Below are positions 1-11,074 of a stretch of 64,000 nucleotides of DNA, piece after piece. This DNA is from Novakomyces olei (taxonomy: Eukaryota > Ascomycota > Novakomycetes > Novakomycetales > Novakomycetaceae), in contig JADEYG010000009.1 of the NCBI GenBank assembly GCA_016906335.1, positions 1,045,001-1,109,000 of the forward strand. Direction: 5' to 3'. The notes under the pieces were generated by a model. That model had not been told where the DNA came from. It ran no database searches and saw only the letters and a list, made by a program, of their open reading frames with translations. Every line of letters starts with the position of its first letter. Within the stretch, counting starts at the first letter, position 1. The position numbers were made by a program, and so were the translations under genes.

Positions 1-1305
1 AGAATGGACGCGTTTACTGCTCGAATGAAACGGCTCCGGTTCCCTGCCGACAGCAGCTCTGGCGGAGCCATCGAGTCCTCCATCTACCAGATCCCAGACG
101 AAAGTATCCGACGCGTTATGGAAGTAGGGCTCTCCAAGATTGTGCCGAGAGCAGAGTACTTTGTTGCCGCCGAGTACGATTCCTCACAGTGGTCACATTA
201 CAGTATAAATACGCCCGTTTACACTCATTTTGTGGCCCCGTTCAGACGGTATGCCGATGTTGTTGTCCACAGACAGCTCCGGGCTGCCTTTGATCTCGGC
301 ACTGCTTCTTCTTCTTTTTCTACTGGTACTACTACTGGTACTACTGCTTCTACTACTAATGCTACTAATGCTTCTACTACTAATGCTCCTACTGCTCCTA
401 CTACTTCTTCTTCTTTTGCTCCTACTACTTCCTCTTCTTTTGCTCCTTCTTCTTCTTTTGCTCCTTCTTCTTCTGTTTCGCCTCCGCCTCCTCTTCAGCC
501 CTCGTTGCCGCAGCAGTCGGCTGCGGCAACAGAGGACGTCGAGTCCCTGATCAAGCTGACGGACCAGCTAAACTACAAAAAAGACTCGGCCATGAATGCG
601 CAAGAGCAGAGCATCCACCTGCACTTGTGCTCTATGATTGCAATGTTCTCTCAAACGGCAAAGCCGATTATCAGAAATGCGGTAGTGCACACTTGCCAGG
701 ACTCGTCGTTTGACGTGTTTGTCTCAGAGTACGGGATTGAGAAACGTGTCCATTTGGACCAACTGCCACTGGAAAAGGCCGAGTATGATAGCCGGAATCG
801 TGTGCTCGAGCTGTACTGGATGAGGGGCGTAGACCCGCTCACGTACGTTCCCCCTGGAACAGAGAGACCGTGGCAGTTCAAGTTTGGGTCAGCGTCAGAG
901 GCCGATGAGCTGCACAGTACAATGATGGAGATTAGCGCTCTTTCTCTCTCGGAGGGAACCGGAACCAGAACCGGAGCCGGAGCCGATTCAGCGGGTAAAG
1001 GCAGTCAGCCTGCTACTGCTGTGCCTGTTGTCCACGCTTCGCAGAGCGCTCCGGCTTCTCCCGTAGTCAAAGCGAAATCGCCAAACTCGAAATCGGAGCC
1101 GGTGAGCCCTCACACGGATCTTTTGGCCTCTGAAATGCTGTTTGCTATCCCCAACGACAGATTGCAAGTACGCGAGAATGGGCAGTTTGTTCAGATAGTC
1201 AAAGAGCTGGATACACTGCCGATTATCTTAAGAGCTGAAGTCGAGTTTCATTCTCCCGCACTTTGTGTCGCAAAACCAATCAACCCGTTCCTCGCTGCCA
1301 AGTGA
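1..1305 (+). CDS. SSD1: SSD1/Sts5-like RNB-family RNA-binding protein, 3' part
   Basis: Open from the left edge, so the N terminus lies outside the window. The visible 434 or so residues hold the end of the RNB domain (HYSINTPVYTHFVAPFRRYAD, then VVVHRQL) and a stretch typical of Ssd1 rather than Dis3: KKDSAMNAQEQSIHL, a beta-barrel segment with GIEKRVHLDQLPL, and a C terminus ending INPFLAAK. Family knowledge: Ssd1 proteins are cytoplasmic mRNA-binding, nuclease-dead RNB proteins controlled by the Cbk1/Orb6 kinase, acting in cell-wall mRNA translation. Odd points are a Ser/Thr-rich low-complexity insert (about residues 100-165) splitting HRQLRAAFD from the next RNB segment, and a second disordered Ser/Pro/Gly stretch near residues 315-375. 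DIS3L2 is the alternative; the NAQEQSIH block favours SSD1. Confidence 0.8.
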   Translation, partial: RMDAFTARMKRLRFPADSSSGGAIESSIYQIPDESIRRVMEVGLSKIVPRAEYFVAAEYDSSQWSHYSINTPVYTHFVAPFRRYADVVVHRQLRAAFDLGTASSSFSTGTTTGTTASTTNATNASTTNAPTAPTTSSSFAPTTSSSFAPSSSFAPSSSVSPPPPLQPSLPQQSAAATEDVESLIKLTDQLNYKKDSAMNAQEQSIHLHLCSMIAMFSQTAKPIIRNAVVHTCQDSSFDVFVSEYGIEKRVHLDQLPLEKAEYDSRNRVLELYWMRGVDPLTYVPPGTERPWQFKFGSASEADELHSTMMEISALSLSEGTGTRTGAGADSAGKGSQPATAVPVVHASQSAPASPVVKAKSPNSKSEPVSPHTDLLASEMLFAIPNDRLQVRENGQFVQIVKELDTLPIILRAEVEFHSPALCVAKPINPFLAAK

Positions 1306-2287
1306 GGTGGTGTGCTGCCCAGTAAAACTCGTACTGCCAAATAAAACTCTTGAAAAGCTGTAAAGAAATATATTAAAAAAAGAACTTTTCAAAACCAAAA
1401 ATAAAAAAAAAGGAGGAGGAGGAGGAGGAGGGAGGAGGAGGAGGAATTAGTTTTAGCTTGTTCCAAGCTGAGAACAGCTTGTTCAAGCTGAAAGCACCTT
1501 TAAAGTTCCAAACTTTAGGCACAGGAAGGGGCATTGAAGGTGGCAGAGGGGGTAAGCGGACAACAGATTACTTACGCTGCCTCGGCGAGGCAGTCTCAAG
1601 AATTTTCCCGAGTGAAAGCTGCAGCTTTTTGATGTTTTGTCTGGATGATTTATTTCTACCCGAATTTCTAGTTTCCTTGTCTCTTTATTCCTCACGGTGC
1701 GACGAAATGACCAATTTTGTTTATTTAAATTTTTTTATTCCAGAGTTGATTCAAATAATTAACTCCGTTTTGCATGAATCCCGCCCGATCTTCCAGATTA
1801 GACTGTCTAGATAAATGTTTTAGTGTTTTATTCGTAATCTATTCTAATGGCTCATTTTCCATTTGACCGCTGTCTGCAGACTCGTGTCCATTACTTTTTC
1901 GGACGTTTATCTATCACTATTCCGAGTTGAATTCCACTGGTTTCGTCTAAAACTCGTGGATTCTGCTCAGCATAGTATATTTTCATCATATTAATTTCCA
2001 TGGAAACTGCCTCAGTGCGCGATTTTATTGGCAGCCAAATTAAACCCCTCTCCGTCCAGACTGTTATGTAACGACAAGGGACAAGTGCAGGCCTACATGA
2101 AACACTGCTAGCCTACTTTACACGTCCCCGCAGCGGCACTAGTGGAACAAAAAATCAAAATCAAAATCAAAATAATACAAATCAAAATAATCAAAAAAAT
2201 AAATAATAATAAATAATAAATAATTAAAATAATATACAAGAAAACAACCCCAGAGTCAAGAGCAGCATAAAGGCAACCACCCCATCG
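1306..2287. other. Intergenic, no gene recognised
   Basis: Holds the 3' flank of the SSD1-like gene (AATAAAA-like signals near 1340-1400), a GGA-rich purine run at about 1411-1444 and AT-rich sequence with (AATAAT)-like runs near 2170-2230. Overlapping open frames on both strands (1458-1814 and its antisense) show no family similarity or codon regularity, so I do not call them. Confidence 0.6.
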
Positions 2288-3061
2288 ATGCTTGTCGCTA
2301 GTTTTGCACGGGCAATCTTGTTGTGGTGGCCATGCCTAGTCACAGCAACGCAGTCAGATCTATACAAGATGGTGGTTCACGAGTACGAGATGGAGTGCTA
2401 TGGCTACGCGACTCAGCGCACATTTTCCCTCTATGTTGAGGAGAAGAAGCACCCAGTAATTGCCGCTGCCAATCATCTGCTGGTCGGTCGAGCGGGTGCG
2501 GAGCCGACACAGTTCCGATTAATGCACAGTAAACTGTCACTCTTCCCTATCCCAGTGCACGAGTCTCCTACTGCCGGCAGCGGCACTGGCGGCAATTCTA
2601 CTATAGAAAAGCCGAGGCCGGAAAACGCGGCCCAAAGTTACGAGGCAGTCGCGGTGGATATAACGGCAGAGCAAAGCGGGTTGGGCCAGTACCTCTATAT
2701 TCCAACATTCGATCCGCTCCAGAACCACAGCTGGACGGAGACTGGGCCGAGTGCGGATTACAGCAACACTGTTCAGCTCCTCAACGCTCGCAGCTGCGAC
2801 GAGGCAACTGGGCCAAATCGTGACCCGTACCTCGTCTTCAATTGGCTCACAGACAGCACTTTTGTCTGCGAGTCAAATGTGCCACGACTGCAGGCCAATG
2901 CGGATCTTTTGCAGTTACCGCCCGTGCTTATTATTGGATGGGGGAACAGAAAAATATGGAAAAGCCCTCGACTGCCTCGAGGCTGCCGCGCTGCTCGCCT
3001 GTACCTCACATTCCACGATGATCTGGCGTGGCCCTGGCGCGTTTGTAAGACTGATATTTAA
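2288..3061 (+). CDS. Unrecognised secretory-pathway protein
   Basis: A 257-residue ORF starting with a hydrophobic leader (about residues 3-22, ending near LVTATQ) that looks like a cleavable signal peptide. The body is acidic and polar with two N-glycosylation sequons (NST near residue 105, NHS near 150) and a few cysteines. I do not recognise the family. The last 40 residues become basic and arginine-rich, and another frame stays open across the same stretch (to 3077), so an unrecognised small intron or a frameshift near 2935-2960 is possible. It ends just before an AT-rich repeat and lies 550 bp upstream of ELP1 on the same strand. Confidence 0.45.
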   Translation: MLVASFARAILLWWPCLVTATQSDLYKMVVHEYEMECYGYATQRTFSLYVEEKKHPVIAAANHLLVGRAGAEPTQFRLMHSKLSLFPIPVHESPTAGSGTGGNSTIEKPRPENAAQSYEAVAVDITAEQSGLGQYLYIPTFDPLQNHSWTETGPSADYSNTVQLLNARSCDEATGPNRDPYLVFNWLTDSTFVCESNVPRLQANADLLQLPPVLIIGWGNRKIWKSPRLPRGCRAARLYLTFHDDLAWPWRVCKTDI

Positions 3062-3087
3062 TCGTGGTTATCATTAATAAATTAATA

Positions 3088-3213
3088 TATAAATAATAAA
3101 TAATAAATAATAAATAATAAATAATAAATAATAAATAATAAATAATAAATAATAAATAATAAATAATAAATAATAAATAATAAATAATAAATAATAAATA
3201 ATAAATAATAAAT
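3088..3213. repeat. Heptanucleotide microsatellite (TAAATAA)n
   Basis: About 18 nearly perfect tandem copies of a 7-bp AT unit directly after the unknown secretory ORF. Open frames read through it are artefacts of the repeat. Confidence 0.95.
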
Positions 3214-3608
3214 TTATTTATTTTTATATTTGGTGGGCGTATTAAATATAAAAAGAGCGCGCTTTCTGCCATTAATTGCCATAAATTGAACAAATCGCGA
3301 TAAAGGAGATTTGCAGACACAAGCCTGGAACTGCTATCTGACGAGACATTCTTTCGTCCAGAATCGTATGCGTCTACTTAACAGGAACAGTTTGTATATA
3401 AGCTGTTTATATTGTACTCAAAAATACCAAAGATGTAATGCTGGGGTAAAGAGGTTTTATTGCAAGATTTTATATAAAAGAAAAATAACAATATTACATA
3501 TAAAAGAAAAATACATTACAAGTGTAGATAAGCATAACTGGTACAGATCATTTCAGGGTGATAAATAAAATTATTTATTCGTGCGCAAACTTATCAAAAG
3601 CCCATAAA

Positions 3609-6600
3609 ATGCACAACATTAGCATACTCGGACATGAGACAGTCTTGGAGTATGCGGACGATATCGCAGCAGTCTCGTTTGAAGGCGGATCGCGATCGCT
3701 GCTTATAGCGCGTGGGAATGGTCGCGAGTTTCGGCTGGAGAGAATCAACGTATGATCAAAGACGATTATGATTAATTTCGACAAAATTTGTTTTATTTTA
3801 TTTTTAATTTTTAATTCTTCCTTTGGTTCTCGTTTTCGTTTCCGTTTATTTATATTTTCTAGCCTGTCTATTTGTTTTTTATTAATTGTTTATTTCGTAA
3901 TTTATTTTTTTTATTTAATTATTGTCTTGTTTCCAACATTTGACTAATGCTAGCCCGGTGGAGAAAGGATACGGCTATCAGAGTTTAGCAGTACTGCTTC
4001 ATCGACTGAGAGCACAGCAGACGCAATTATCAGCCTTAAATCCGTAGCTGAAACGGGTCAAATTAGCATAGTTCTCTCGGGCGGTGACATCATTGTTGTG
4101 AACGAGGACGATGAAGGGGCGGTGGAGTACATTGGTTCCGTAGACGAAGGAATCGATGCGGCTGATTGGTCGCCGGACGAGCAGCTGCTCGTTCTGGCCA
4201 CTAAAGCGGACACGCTAATCTTTATGACTGCCCATTTCCAAGTATTGCACACGGTCCCCGTGAAAGTTTCTGACGACGATTTAATTCTACAAAAGCAGGT
4301 CAGTGTTGGATGGGGACGAGCAGAGACACAGTTCCGTGGAAAGCACGCTCGAGCAGCAGCAGCTGCTGCTGCTGCTGCTTCAGGTCCACGTGATCCAACA
4401 CTGCCGACGAGTATAGATGAGGGAACTTTAAGCGAGGCAGACGATAGGGCTGTTCGCCTTAGCTGGCGAGGCGACGGAGCCTGTTTTGCTCTCTCTCGTA
4501 TTGAAAACGGGCGGAGGGCAATTCGAGTGTACTCACGCACCTCTGAGCTTGACAGTATAAGCGAGCCAGTAAACGGGCAGGAAGGCGCTCTCGCTTACGC
4601 TCCCAACGGCTCGCTTATCGCTACAGTTAAGCGAGACGTAGATCAACAGCAGATCATTTTCTTTGAACGAAACGGGCTACGCCATGGCGAATTTGATCTC
4701 GGGGCAGTGACTGCCGTTCGGCAATTGGCTTTTACAGCCGACAGCAGAGCCCTGCTTGTAGTATTAGAGGACTCAGTGCAAGTCTGGGTGCGCAGCAATT
4801 ATCATTGGTACTTGAAGCAGGAACTTTCTACGCTTGACCAGAGCGGAACCCGTGCCCTTATCCACCCTGAACAAGGATCCGTATTGGCGCTGTGGACGGC
4901 GGAGTCGGTGCAGCTGTTTCAATTGGGCACACAGGTATACCGTCAGCAGCAGGAGCAGAATATAAATAAAAAGATGGAAAATAAAATGATGGAAAATGAA
5001 ATTATGGAAAATAAAATGATGGAAAATAAAATTATAAAAAATAAAAATACTGATAGTGATCTCGATCTGGGACTAGTAGCGGTCGTGGACGGCCGCCAAC
5101 TGCTGCTGACACCTCTGGCAACTGCCAATGTGCCACCGCCAATGTCGCTGGCTCAAGTGGAAACGAGCTCTGTTCCGCGCACAGTGGCAGTCTCGTCTCA
5201 GTATATTGCCGCCGTTGGAGACTCGGTTGTCGATGTCTTTGAATGGACTGCCAAGGGACCATTATTGAAGTTTTCCCTTGATTACAAGGACCAGTACATC
5301 TCCGAGTTTGCCGTTCGATCGGCCACTTTTATTGGGAAAAGTGTAGAAAACGGCAGCGGTAGAGGGAACGGAGACAAATCCGCTCCGGAAGCTCTTATTA
5401 TCGCCTGTCAGGAGGGAAACTTGCTGGTGCTTGATGTCGACAGTCAGACGGTAGAGGTCTGTTTGATCCAGCACGGTATAACTGACGTTTGCCACATTGC
5501 TCGAGTCATGGGGACAAGCAGCGAGTTTATTATCGCTGGCAGGACTGGCAGTTTAGCCTCTGCTGATCTTGCTGACCAATCTGCCAGGATCCTTCCTTTC
5601 AAACACGCCGGCATTATGGCTGTTCAGGCCTGCAGAGTTGGAGAGCAATTGCTCACTTTTACCCAATGCGCAGGCGGCCGATTGTTTGCCAATGACCGGC
5701 TATTAACAAACTCTAGTACTTCGTTTATGGCCACTTTAAACCACCTAATTTTTACTACGGCCCAGCATTTTGCCAAAATTGTGGTTTTACAGCCTTCAGT
5801 ATCGGACCTGCACGTGCCTGACGATGAGGCAGCGGGCCGGCTCGATGAGAGAGCCAGATCGGTCGAACGAGGATCTAGGATTATCATGATTTGCCCTTCT
5901 CAGCGTAGTCTGGTCCTGCAACAGGGCCGTGGCAATTTAGAGACTGTCTACCCACGGGCACTAGTGCTCGAGGGAATACGAGAAAATATACGAAATTCAC
6001 AGTACCGTGAAGCGTTCCTGGCCTGCCGGACTCACCGAATCGATATGAATATACTACACGACTACGATCCCGAGCGGTTCGCTGCCAATATCGACTTTTT
6101 TGTCAATCAGTTGGAGACACCGGATAATTTAGACCTTTTTATCTCGTCATTAAAGTACGTGTTTATCTACTTTTTCATTTATTATCTATTTTTCCATTTA
6201 TTATTTATTTTTCATTCATTGTCTATTTTTTCATTTATTATCTATTTTTTCATTTATTGTTTATTTTTCCATTTATTATTTATTTTTCATTCATTGTCTA
6301 TTTTTTCATTTATTATCTATTTTTTCATTCATTGTCTATTTTTTCATTTATTATCTATTTTTTCATTTATTATCTATTTTTTCATTTATTATTTATTTTT
6401 CATTTATTATGTGTAATAAATCTAACGCCAGACCGGAAAACGTCACACTTACGCGATATCCCGACCACCGGGCGGCGAGTACGAGTGCGCAGGACCAATT
6501 CCCAGCGGCAAAAGTCAACGGCATAACCGACTCTCTTATCCAGTGTCTCGAGTCGGAGCACAAAACGACGCATGAGAAATCAATAATCACCTGTTACATG

Positions 6601-8031
6601 TGCAAATCGCCTCCGGCACTAGCAAAGGCGCTCGAGGCAATTGCAAATTTGCGGACAGCTTCTGCGGTTGGCGAGTCTGGCTCACAGTTTGAGAGTGCAA
6701 TTGAGCACATTTGCTTCCTTGGCGACATAAACCAGCTGTACCGTGAATCCCTGGGCCTCTACGATTTGCCTCTGGCAGTAGCAATTGCGCAAAGGTCCCC
6801 CCTTATGGATCCAAAAGAGTATATTCCAGCGCTTGAAGAACTGCAAGCTCTCGGCCCGCTGGAGAGGCAGTTTCGGATAGACAATGACCTCGGCCGGTTC
6901 AGTAAGGCTCTGCTGGCTTTAAAGGCTGTGCCTGCCACAGAAGAAGCCTTTAACCGTCTTGTTGCCTATGTGCAATTGCACCCAGAGCTGTTTGAACAAG
7001 CACTCTCATTTTATCGTTATGGACAGGAGCAGCATACGGCTCTCATGTCCGCCTACGCTGCTGCTTTACAAGCAGACCGTAAATTTGCCTCAGCGGCTCT
7101 CGCTTTTTACTCTGTGGGCATTTACGCAAAGGCACTTGCCAACTATGAGGCTGCTGGAGACTGGCGAGCGGCCCTCTCTCTTGCCAGCCGTCTTGGCCTG
7201 CCTCACTCTGACCAGGAATCATTGGCCTCTGCACTGGCACAGGCCTGCTTTGAGCAGCAGAATTTTGTAGACGCGGCCGCAATCTACCGCGATTACTTGC
7301 ACAACTCCACGTCTGCGGCCCAGTGCCTCTGCGAGGCAGGCCGCCACGACGAAGCAGAAGCCCTTATCTTTCGGGACGCTGATAACCCTAACCCTAACCC
7401 TAACCCTCTTTATAGGTCTATTATCGTGCCGAGTGCGGTGGAAAAGTTTACCGAGGCCTCGGAGCTGCTGTCCGAGATGAGGGCTCAAATTACGTCACAG
7501 CTGAGGCGGATGCACGTTTTGCAGGAGAAGAAAGCAGCCGATCCGGCTGCTTTTATGGCCGAGGATGATGAGCAAGGCGATCACGATTCTGACGCTGTTT
7601 CTGTAGCAAGCTCAAACGTGTCCACGCTTAATACTGCGTTTACAAGGTACACGAGCATCTCTGCAAGCACTGCTGTCACTGGCGGAACCACGAAAAGATC
7701 AGCGGCAAAGAATAAAAGGAAAGAGGAGAGGAAAAAGGCTCGTGGACGTAAAGGTACCGTCTACGAGGAGCAGTACCTCGTGGCATCGCTCACGCGTCTG
7801 TGCGAAAGGCTCCGTGACGAAACTGACGCTTTACAAAGTCTGCTAAGGACTCTGATACGTGCTGGTGATTTTGTTAGAGCAAAGGCTCTGCAAAACCAGG
7901 CTCAGTCGCTGACACGAGCTGTTCAGGATTCAGTAGTGCCGATACTTGCCCCCGCAGATTCAGAGACAAGGAGCGATTATGTGTTTGTAAAGCCGTGGGA
8001 GACTATACCGATCTTGTACAGCGACGACTAG
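3609..8031 (+). CDS. ELP1: Elongator complex subunit Elp1/Iki3
   Basis: Exons 3609-3749, 3954-6154 and 6432-8031; introns of 204 and 277 nt end in CTAATGCTAG and CTAACGCCAG. Elp1 is the scaffold of Elongator, which modifies wobble uridine 34 of tRNAs. Diagnostic blocks: IVLSGGDIIVV, then EYIGSVDEGIDAADWSPDEQ and VSVGWGRAETQFRGK; a beta-propeller region; EGIRENIRNSQYREAF; and a TPR-like C-terminal half. The C-terminal KRSAAKNKRKEERKKARGRK is the basic tRNA-binding-type stretch. Start ATG 3609 gives MHNISIL. Odd: a palindromic CAG/CTG run coding for poly-Ala (about 4350), a 15-bp minisatellite coding for MENKM-type repeats (4966-5043), four in-frame telomere repeats (7384-7407), and an AT-repeat-filled second intron. 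Confidence 0.93.
4966..5043 (+). repeat. Coding minisatellite inside ELP1
   Basis: Roughly 15-bp units of the type GATGGAAAATAAAAT, in frame, coding for runs of M-E-N-K/E between propeller strands. The composition matches the AT-rich intergenic repeats rather than the surrounding gene. Confidence 0.85.
7384..7407 (+). repeat. Interstitial telomere repeat in ELP1 coding sequence
   Basis: Four perfect AACCCT units, in frame, coding for NPNPNP between RDAD and LYRSI. There is no GT donor at its left edge, so it is most simply exonic. Confidence 0.9.
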
Positions 8032-8516
8032 ACCAGGATTGTAATTAACGTATTAATTATTGATTATTGATTATTGCTACAGACACCGGCATAGCACTGA
8101 CTGGTGCATGGAACCAAGTCGCTCGCCTTTACTGTGCACGCTTTCCTGCTCTACTATTTATTACTTTTGGGGTCTAAATTTAGCTGCCACCCGGTCAATA
8201 ATTGTGGACGCAGTGGCCATTGAATTGCTAAAAATGTGTTACTAGTAAAGACTCATACAATATGCTAATTGATTCAATACGATTGCCGTCAAGCTGGTCC
8301 TGTTGCAAACGACCGCAAAAGACGCTTGCAAATTTCGCCCTTTATCGTACCGTTCTGTACCAGGGAAGATCCGGTGATGTGTATTGTGAATTAAGAAAAA
8401 AATTCATTGAAAGAGTACTCTTCCACCCAAAAAAGAAGAACAGTTTTAGTATTCGATAATAAAACATTCATAAATAATTGAATAGAAATAAAACCCAATC
8501 ATCTTGATAAAAAATT
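8032..8516. other. Intergenic, convergent 3' ends
   Basis: Lies between the 3' ends of ELP1 (+) and the PAM2 coiled-coil gene (-). Short open frames only, with no recognisable product; AATAAA motifs occur near 8457-8492. Confidence 0.6.
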
Positions 8517-8650
8517 AATATTATAAATAATATTAGAAATAATATTAGAAATAATATTAGAAATAATATTAGAAATAATATTAGAAATAATATTAGAAAT
8601 AATATTAGAAATAATATTAGAAATAATATTAGAAATAATATTATAAATAA
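8517..8650. repeat. 12-bp minisatellite (TTAGAAATAATA)n
   Basis: About ten tandem copies of a 12-bp AT-rich unit just downstream (on the minus strand) of the stop of the PAM2 coiled-coil gene. Confidence 0.95.
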
Positions 8651-8677
8651 TGACTAAGCAGAAGAATGAGGTGCCAA

Positions 8678-11074
8678 TCACGATAATGGAGCGTTAATTT
8701 CAGAAAGAGGATCTCTGTTTTTCAGGGGCATTAAGGCAGCATCGTCTTCGGACTCGCCAGCTTTTGCTCTTTTCCCTAATACATTGTAATTCTCCTTTCC
8801 AGCAACATTATCAGGGTTCGATTGAGTATAAACGTCAATATTCTCCTTATTATCGTGCTGCTTTTTGCCGGCCCTGGAAGACGGACTCTTGTGGACAAAA
8901 GAGCCAACCTGTCTCGACAAGTCACCCGACAATTTCTGCAATATTTCATTGTCCGTCGCGTCTCGAGCTCGAAACTTTTTGAGCTGCGCAGTTGAATGCT
9001 TTAAATGACTCTGTAAATCCGCATTTTCACGTCTTACCCGCTCTAAAACTTGTTGCAGCGAAGCTTTTTCAGAGCGAATTGCGTCCAGTGCTTCGACTAG
9101 TAGATTACTCTTTTCTTTAACGTCATTAAGCATTTCTCCACGCATTGCGTACATTTCGTTTGTGTGCTTCAATCGCATTTCAAGTAGCTCAATGTGCCCG
9201 GATTTTTCTTGCAACAAAATCAAAAGCTCTGATTCCTTTTGTGAAGCTATTGTAGAATCAGTATTGGCACTGTTTAGGGTATTACCATCCTTCCTTGATT
9301 GATCAATTTCCTGTGTCTGGCAATGCACTTCGCTTTGCGTTTCCTTTGCACCAGAATCCTGCAAAGGCTTGGCGACATTTTGAGTCTCCAGCTGCTTTAA
9401 TAAGAACGCAATTTGACTCTCAAGCGCCTTGTTCCTTTGCTGAGAATCAGAAAGGGCACATTTACACTGGTTCAGCTCGGCATTCACGTCGGAATTTTTC
9501 TGTGCCTTTAATTCCAATTCCACTGTTAAATCATTTACGCGCTGAACCGAATCCTCGTACCTTCTGGAAAGCCTTGATTGTTCTTGAGCAACGTCGATAG
9601 CGACACGGGACATGTCGGACTCTAAACTGGCAAACCTTCTCGTCAAATCTTGGGCTTCCTTGGCCTTTGTATCCAGCTGCAGAGATAATTGCTCTCTGTC
9701 CTGTCGAATTTCGGCCATCTCTTTTTCCCTTGCCGACCTTTCCTGAATCATTCTGTGACAAGAGTCTTTAATATTTCGTAATTCTGCAACTATCCGTGCT
9801 TTGCTATTTATCGTGTCTGTTAATTTACTCTGCAGCGCGAGCAAATTGCCCTCCAGAGCTCGAACTCGAGACTTTGCTGCTAAAACTGCCGCAGCAGCTT
9901 CGTGTCTCTCTTCGTCGTTCATTGCCGCATCATCACGTTCTCTTTGCAAGCACTTTCTCAAATTTTCGCACTCTGTTCGGGCCAGAGCAAGAGAAAATTT
10001 GAGAGAAGAGCATTCGTGCTCATACTGCTTCCGAGCAGTCGACTCCTGCTCAGAGTCTTTACGCAGTTTTGTTGCTTCTGCTTCTAACCCTGCCACTCGT
10101 GCATTTAATTGCTCTAACTGACCATCGCGGAACTGTGACCTAATTGCTTCTGTTACCGCTTCCCTAATCTCGGGGATTCCTGCCAGCCGAAGAAGCTGAT
10201 GCTGCGAAAGAGCTTCGCTGCCTGTTTGCATTTGGTCGGCAATAATTGCCGTGTCCTGACCGCCTTCGTAACCGGCAACAAACGTCTCATACCCTGCATG
10301 TACATGCGCAGCTGCATCTTCGTATCCCACCGCTTTACTTGCCTCGTAGTCTCCCGCTGACCATACACTGGTGGGATGCTCGTTGATGGAAAAGGGCACA
10401 AATTCTGGAGCGTTAACGTCGAGCGACAGGGATTTTGTGTGGCCTGGCTCGGGTGCTGTCTCACTGTCCGGCGCGAGAGGCAAAACGCCCAATGACGCGA
10501 GCATTTGCTCTCTGAACTGGTGCACGTGCATGTGCCAGCCTGTGCATTAGATTTGTAATTAAAAGGACGCGGCCGTATGGTACTGGCGCTTGTTGCATTC
10601 CAGCATAGACCCGTGCGTCTGTTTGATTGTTTTTTAATTGTTTTTTGTAGTTTTTGAACTGTTTTCAAACTGTTTTCAAATTATTTTTAAATAATTTTTA
10701 AATAAGTTTTAGATTGTTTTCAAATAATTTTTAAATAACTTTTAAATTGTTTTAAATAATTTTTTTCTGCAGCAGCAGTCTGTCAGTGTCATACCTAGCA
10801 AATTGGGCAGATGCACAATAGCCTCTTCCCCTCCCATCACGTGCTCTCGGCCCGGACCGTGCTCCGAGTCGGGGTCCGGTTCTTCAGAGTCCGATGGCTG
10901 CTGTATAGCGTACTCGGGCAAAGCCGTCGTGTTCGCGGCAGTATGGCTGTGCTTTACCCGCTTTGGAAGATGCACAGTGATACTGCGGTCACTGCGCTGA
11001 GCAATCGAGCGGAAAACCGCTTCTTGCTGCTCCAATTGATCACACAATGACTCCGTTTCTGCGTCGTCCGCCAT
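8678..11074 (-). CDS. PAM2-motif coiled-coil protein (unnamed)
   Basis: Two exons, 11074-10795 and 10539-8678, joined by a 255-nt intron with donor GTATGA and acceptor CTAATGCACAG; phases agree and give 713 residues. The N-terminal 130 residues are acidic and disordered. LDVNAPEFVP at about residues 133-142 fits the PAM2 consensus that binds the MLLE domain of poly(A)-binding protein. From about residue 230 to 620 the chain is heptad-rich coiled coil, followed by a basic, Ser/Lys/Asn-rich tail. No enzyme domain is seen. By analogy with Upa2 of Ustilago, a PAM2 coiled-coil scaffold for mRNA transport, I infer an mRNP adaptor, but no homology to Upa2 is shown here. A spindle-pole or septum coiled-coil protein is the alternative. 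Confidence 0.65.

Noticed and set aside
230-550. 106-residue poly-leucine frame overlapping the SSD1-like gene
   Set aside because: It is the other-frame reading of the Ser/Thr codon repeats of the real gene.
1458-1814. 118-residue ORF after the SSD1-like gene
   Set aside because: No family signal, AT-rich end, competing antisense ORF of similar quality.
3006-3320. Minus-strand 104-residue frame with repeated IYYLLF
   Set aside because: Created by the (TAAATAA)n microsatellite.
8517-8650. Regular repeats as a possible CRISPR array
   Set aside because: Direct tandem copies without spacers, in a eukaryotic genome; a minisatellite.
10153-10668. 171-residue minus-strand ORF overlapping the PAM2 gene
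   Set aside because: Out of frame with the clear coiled-coil coding exon and crosses its intron.
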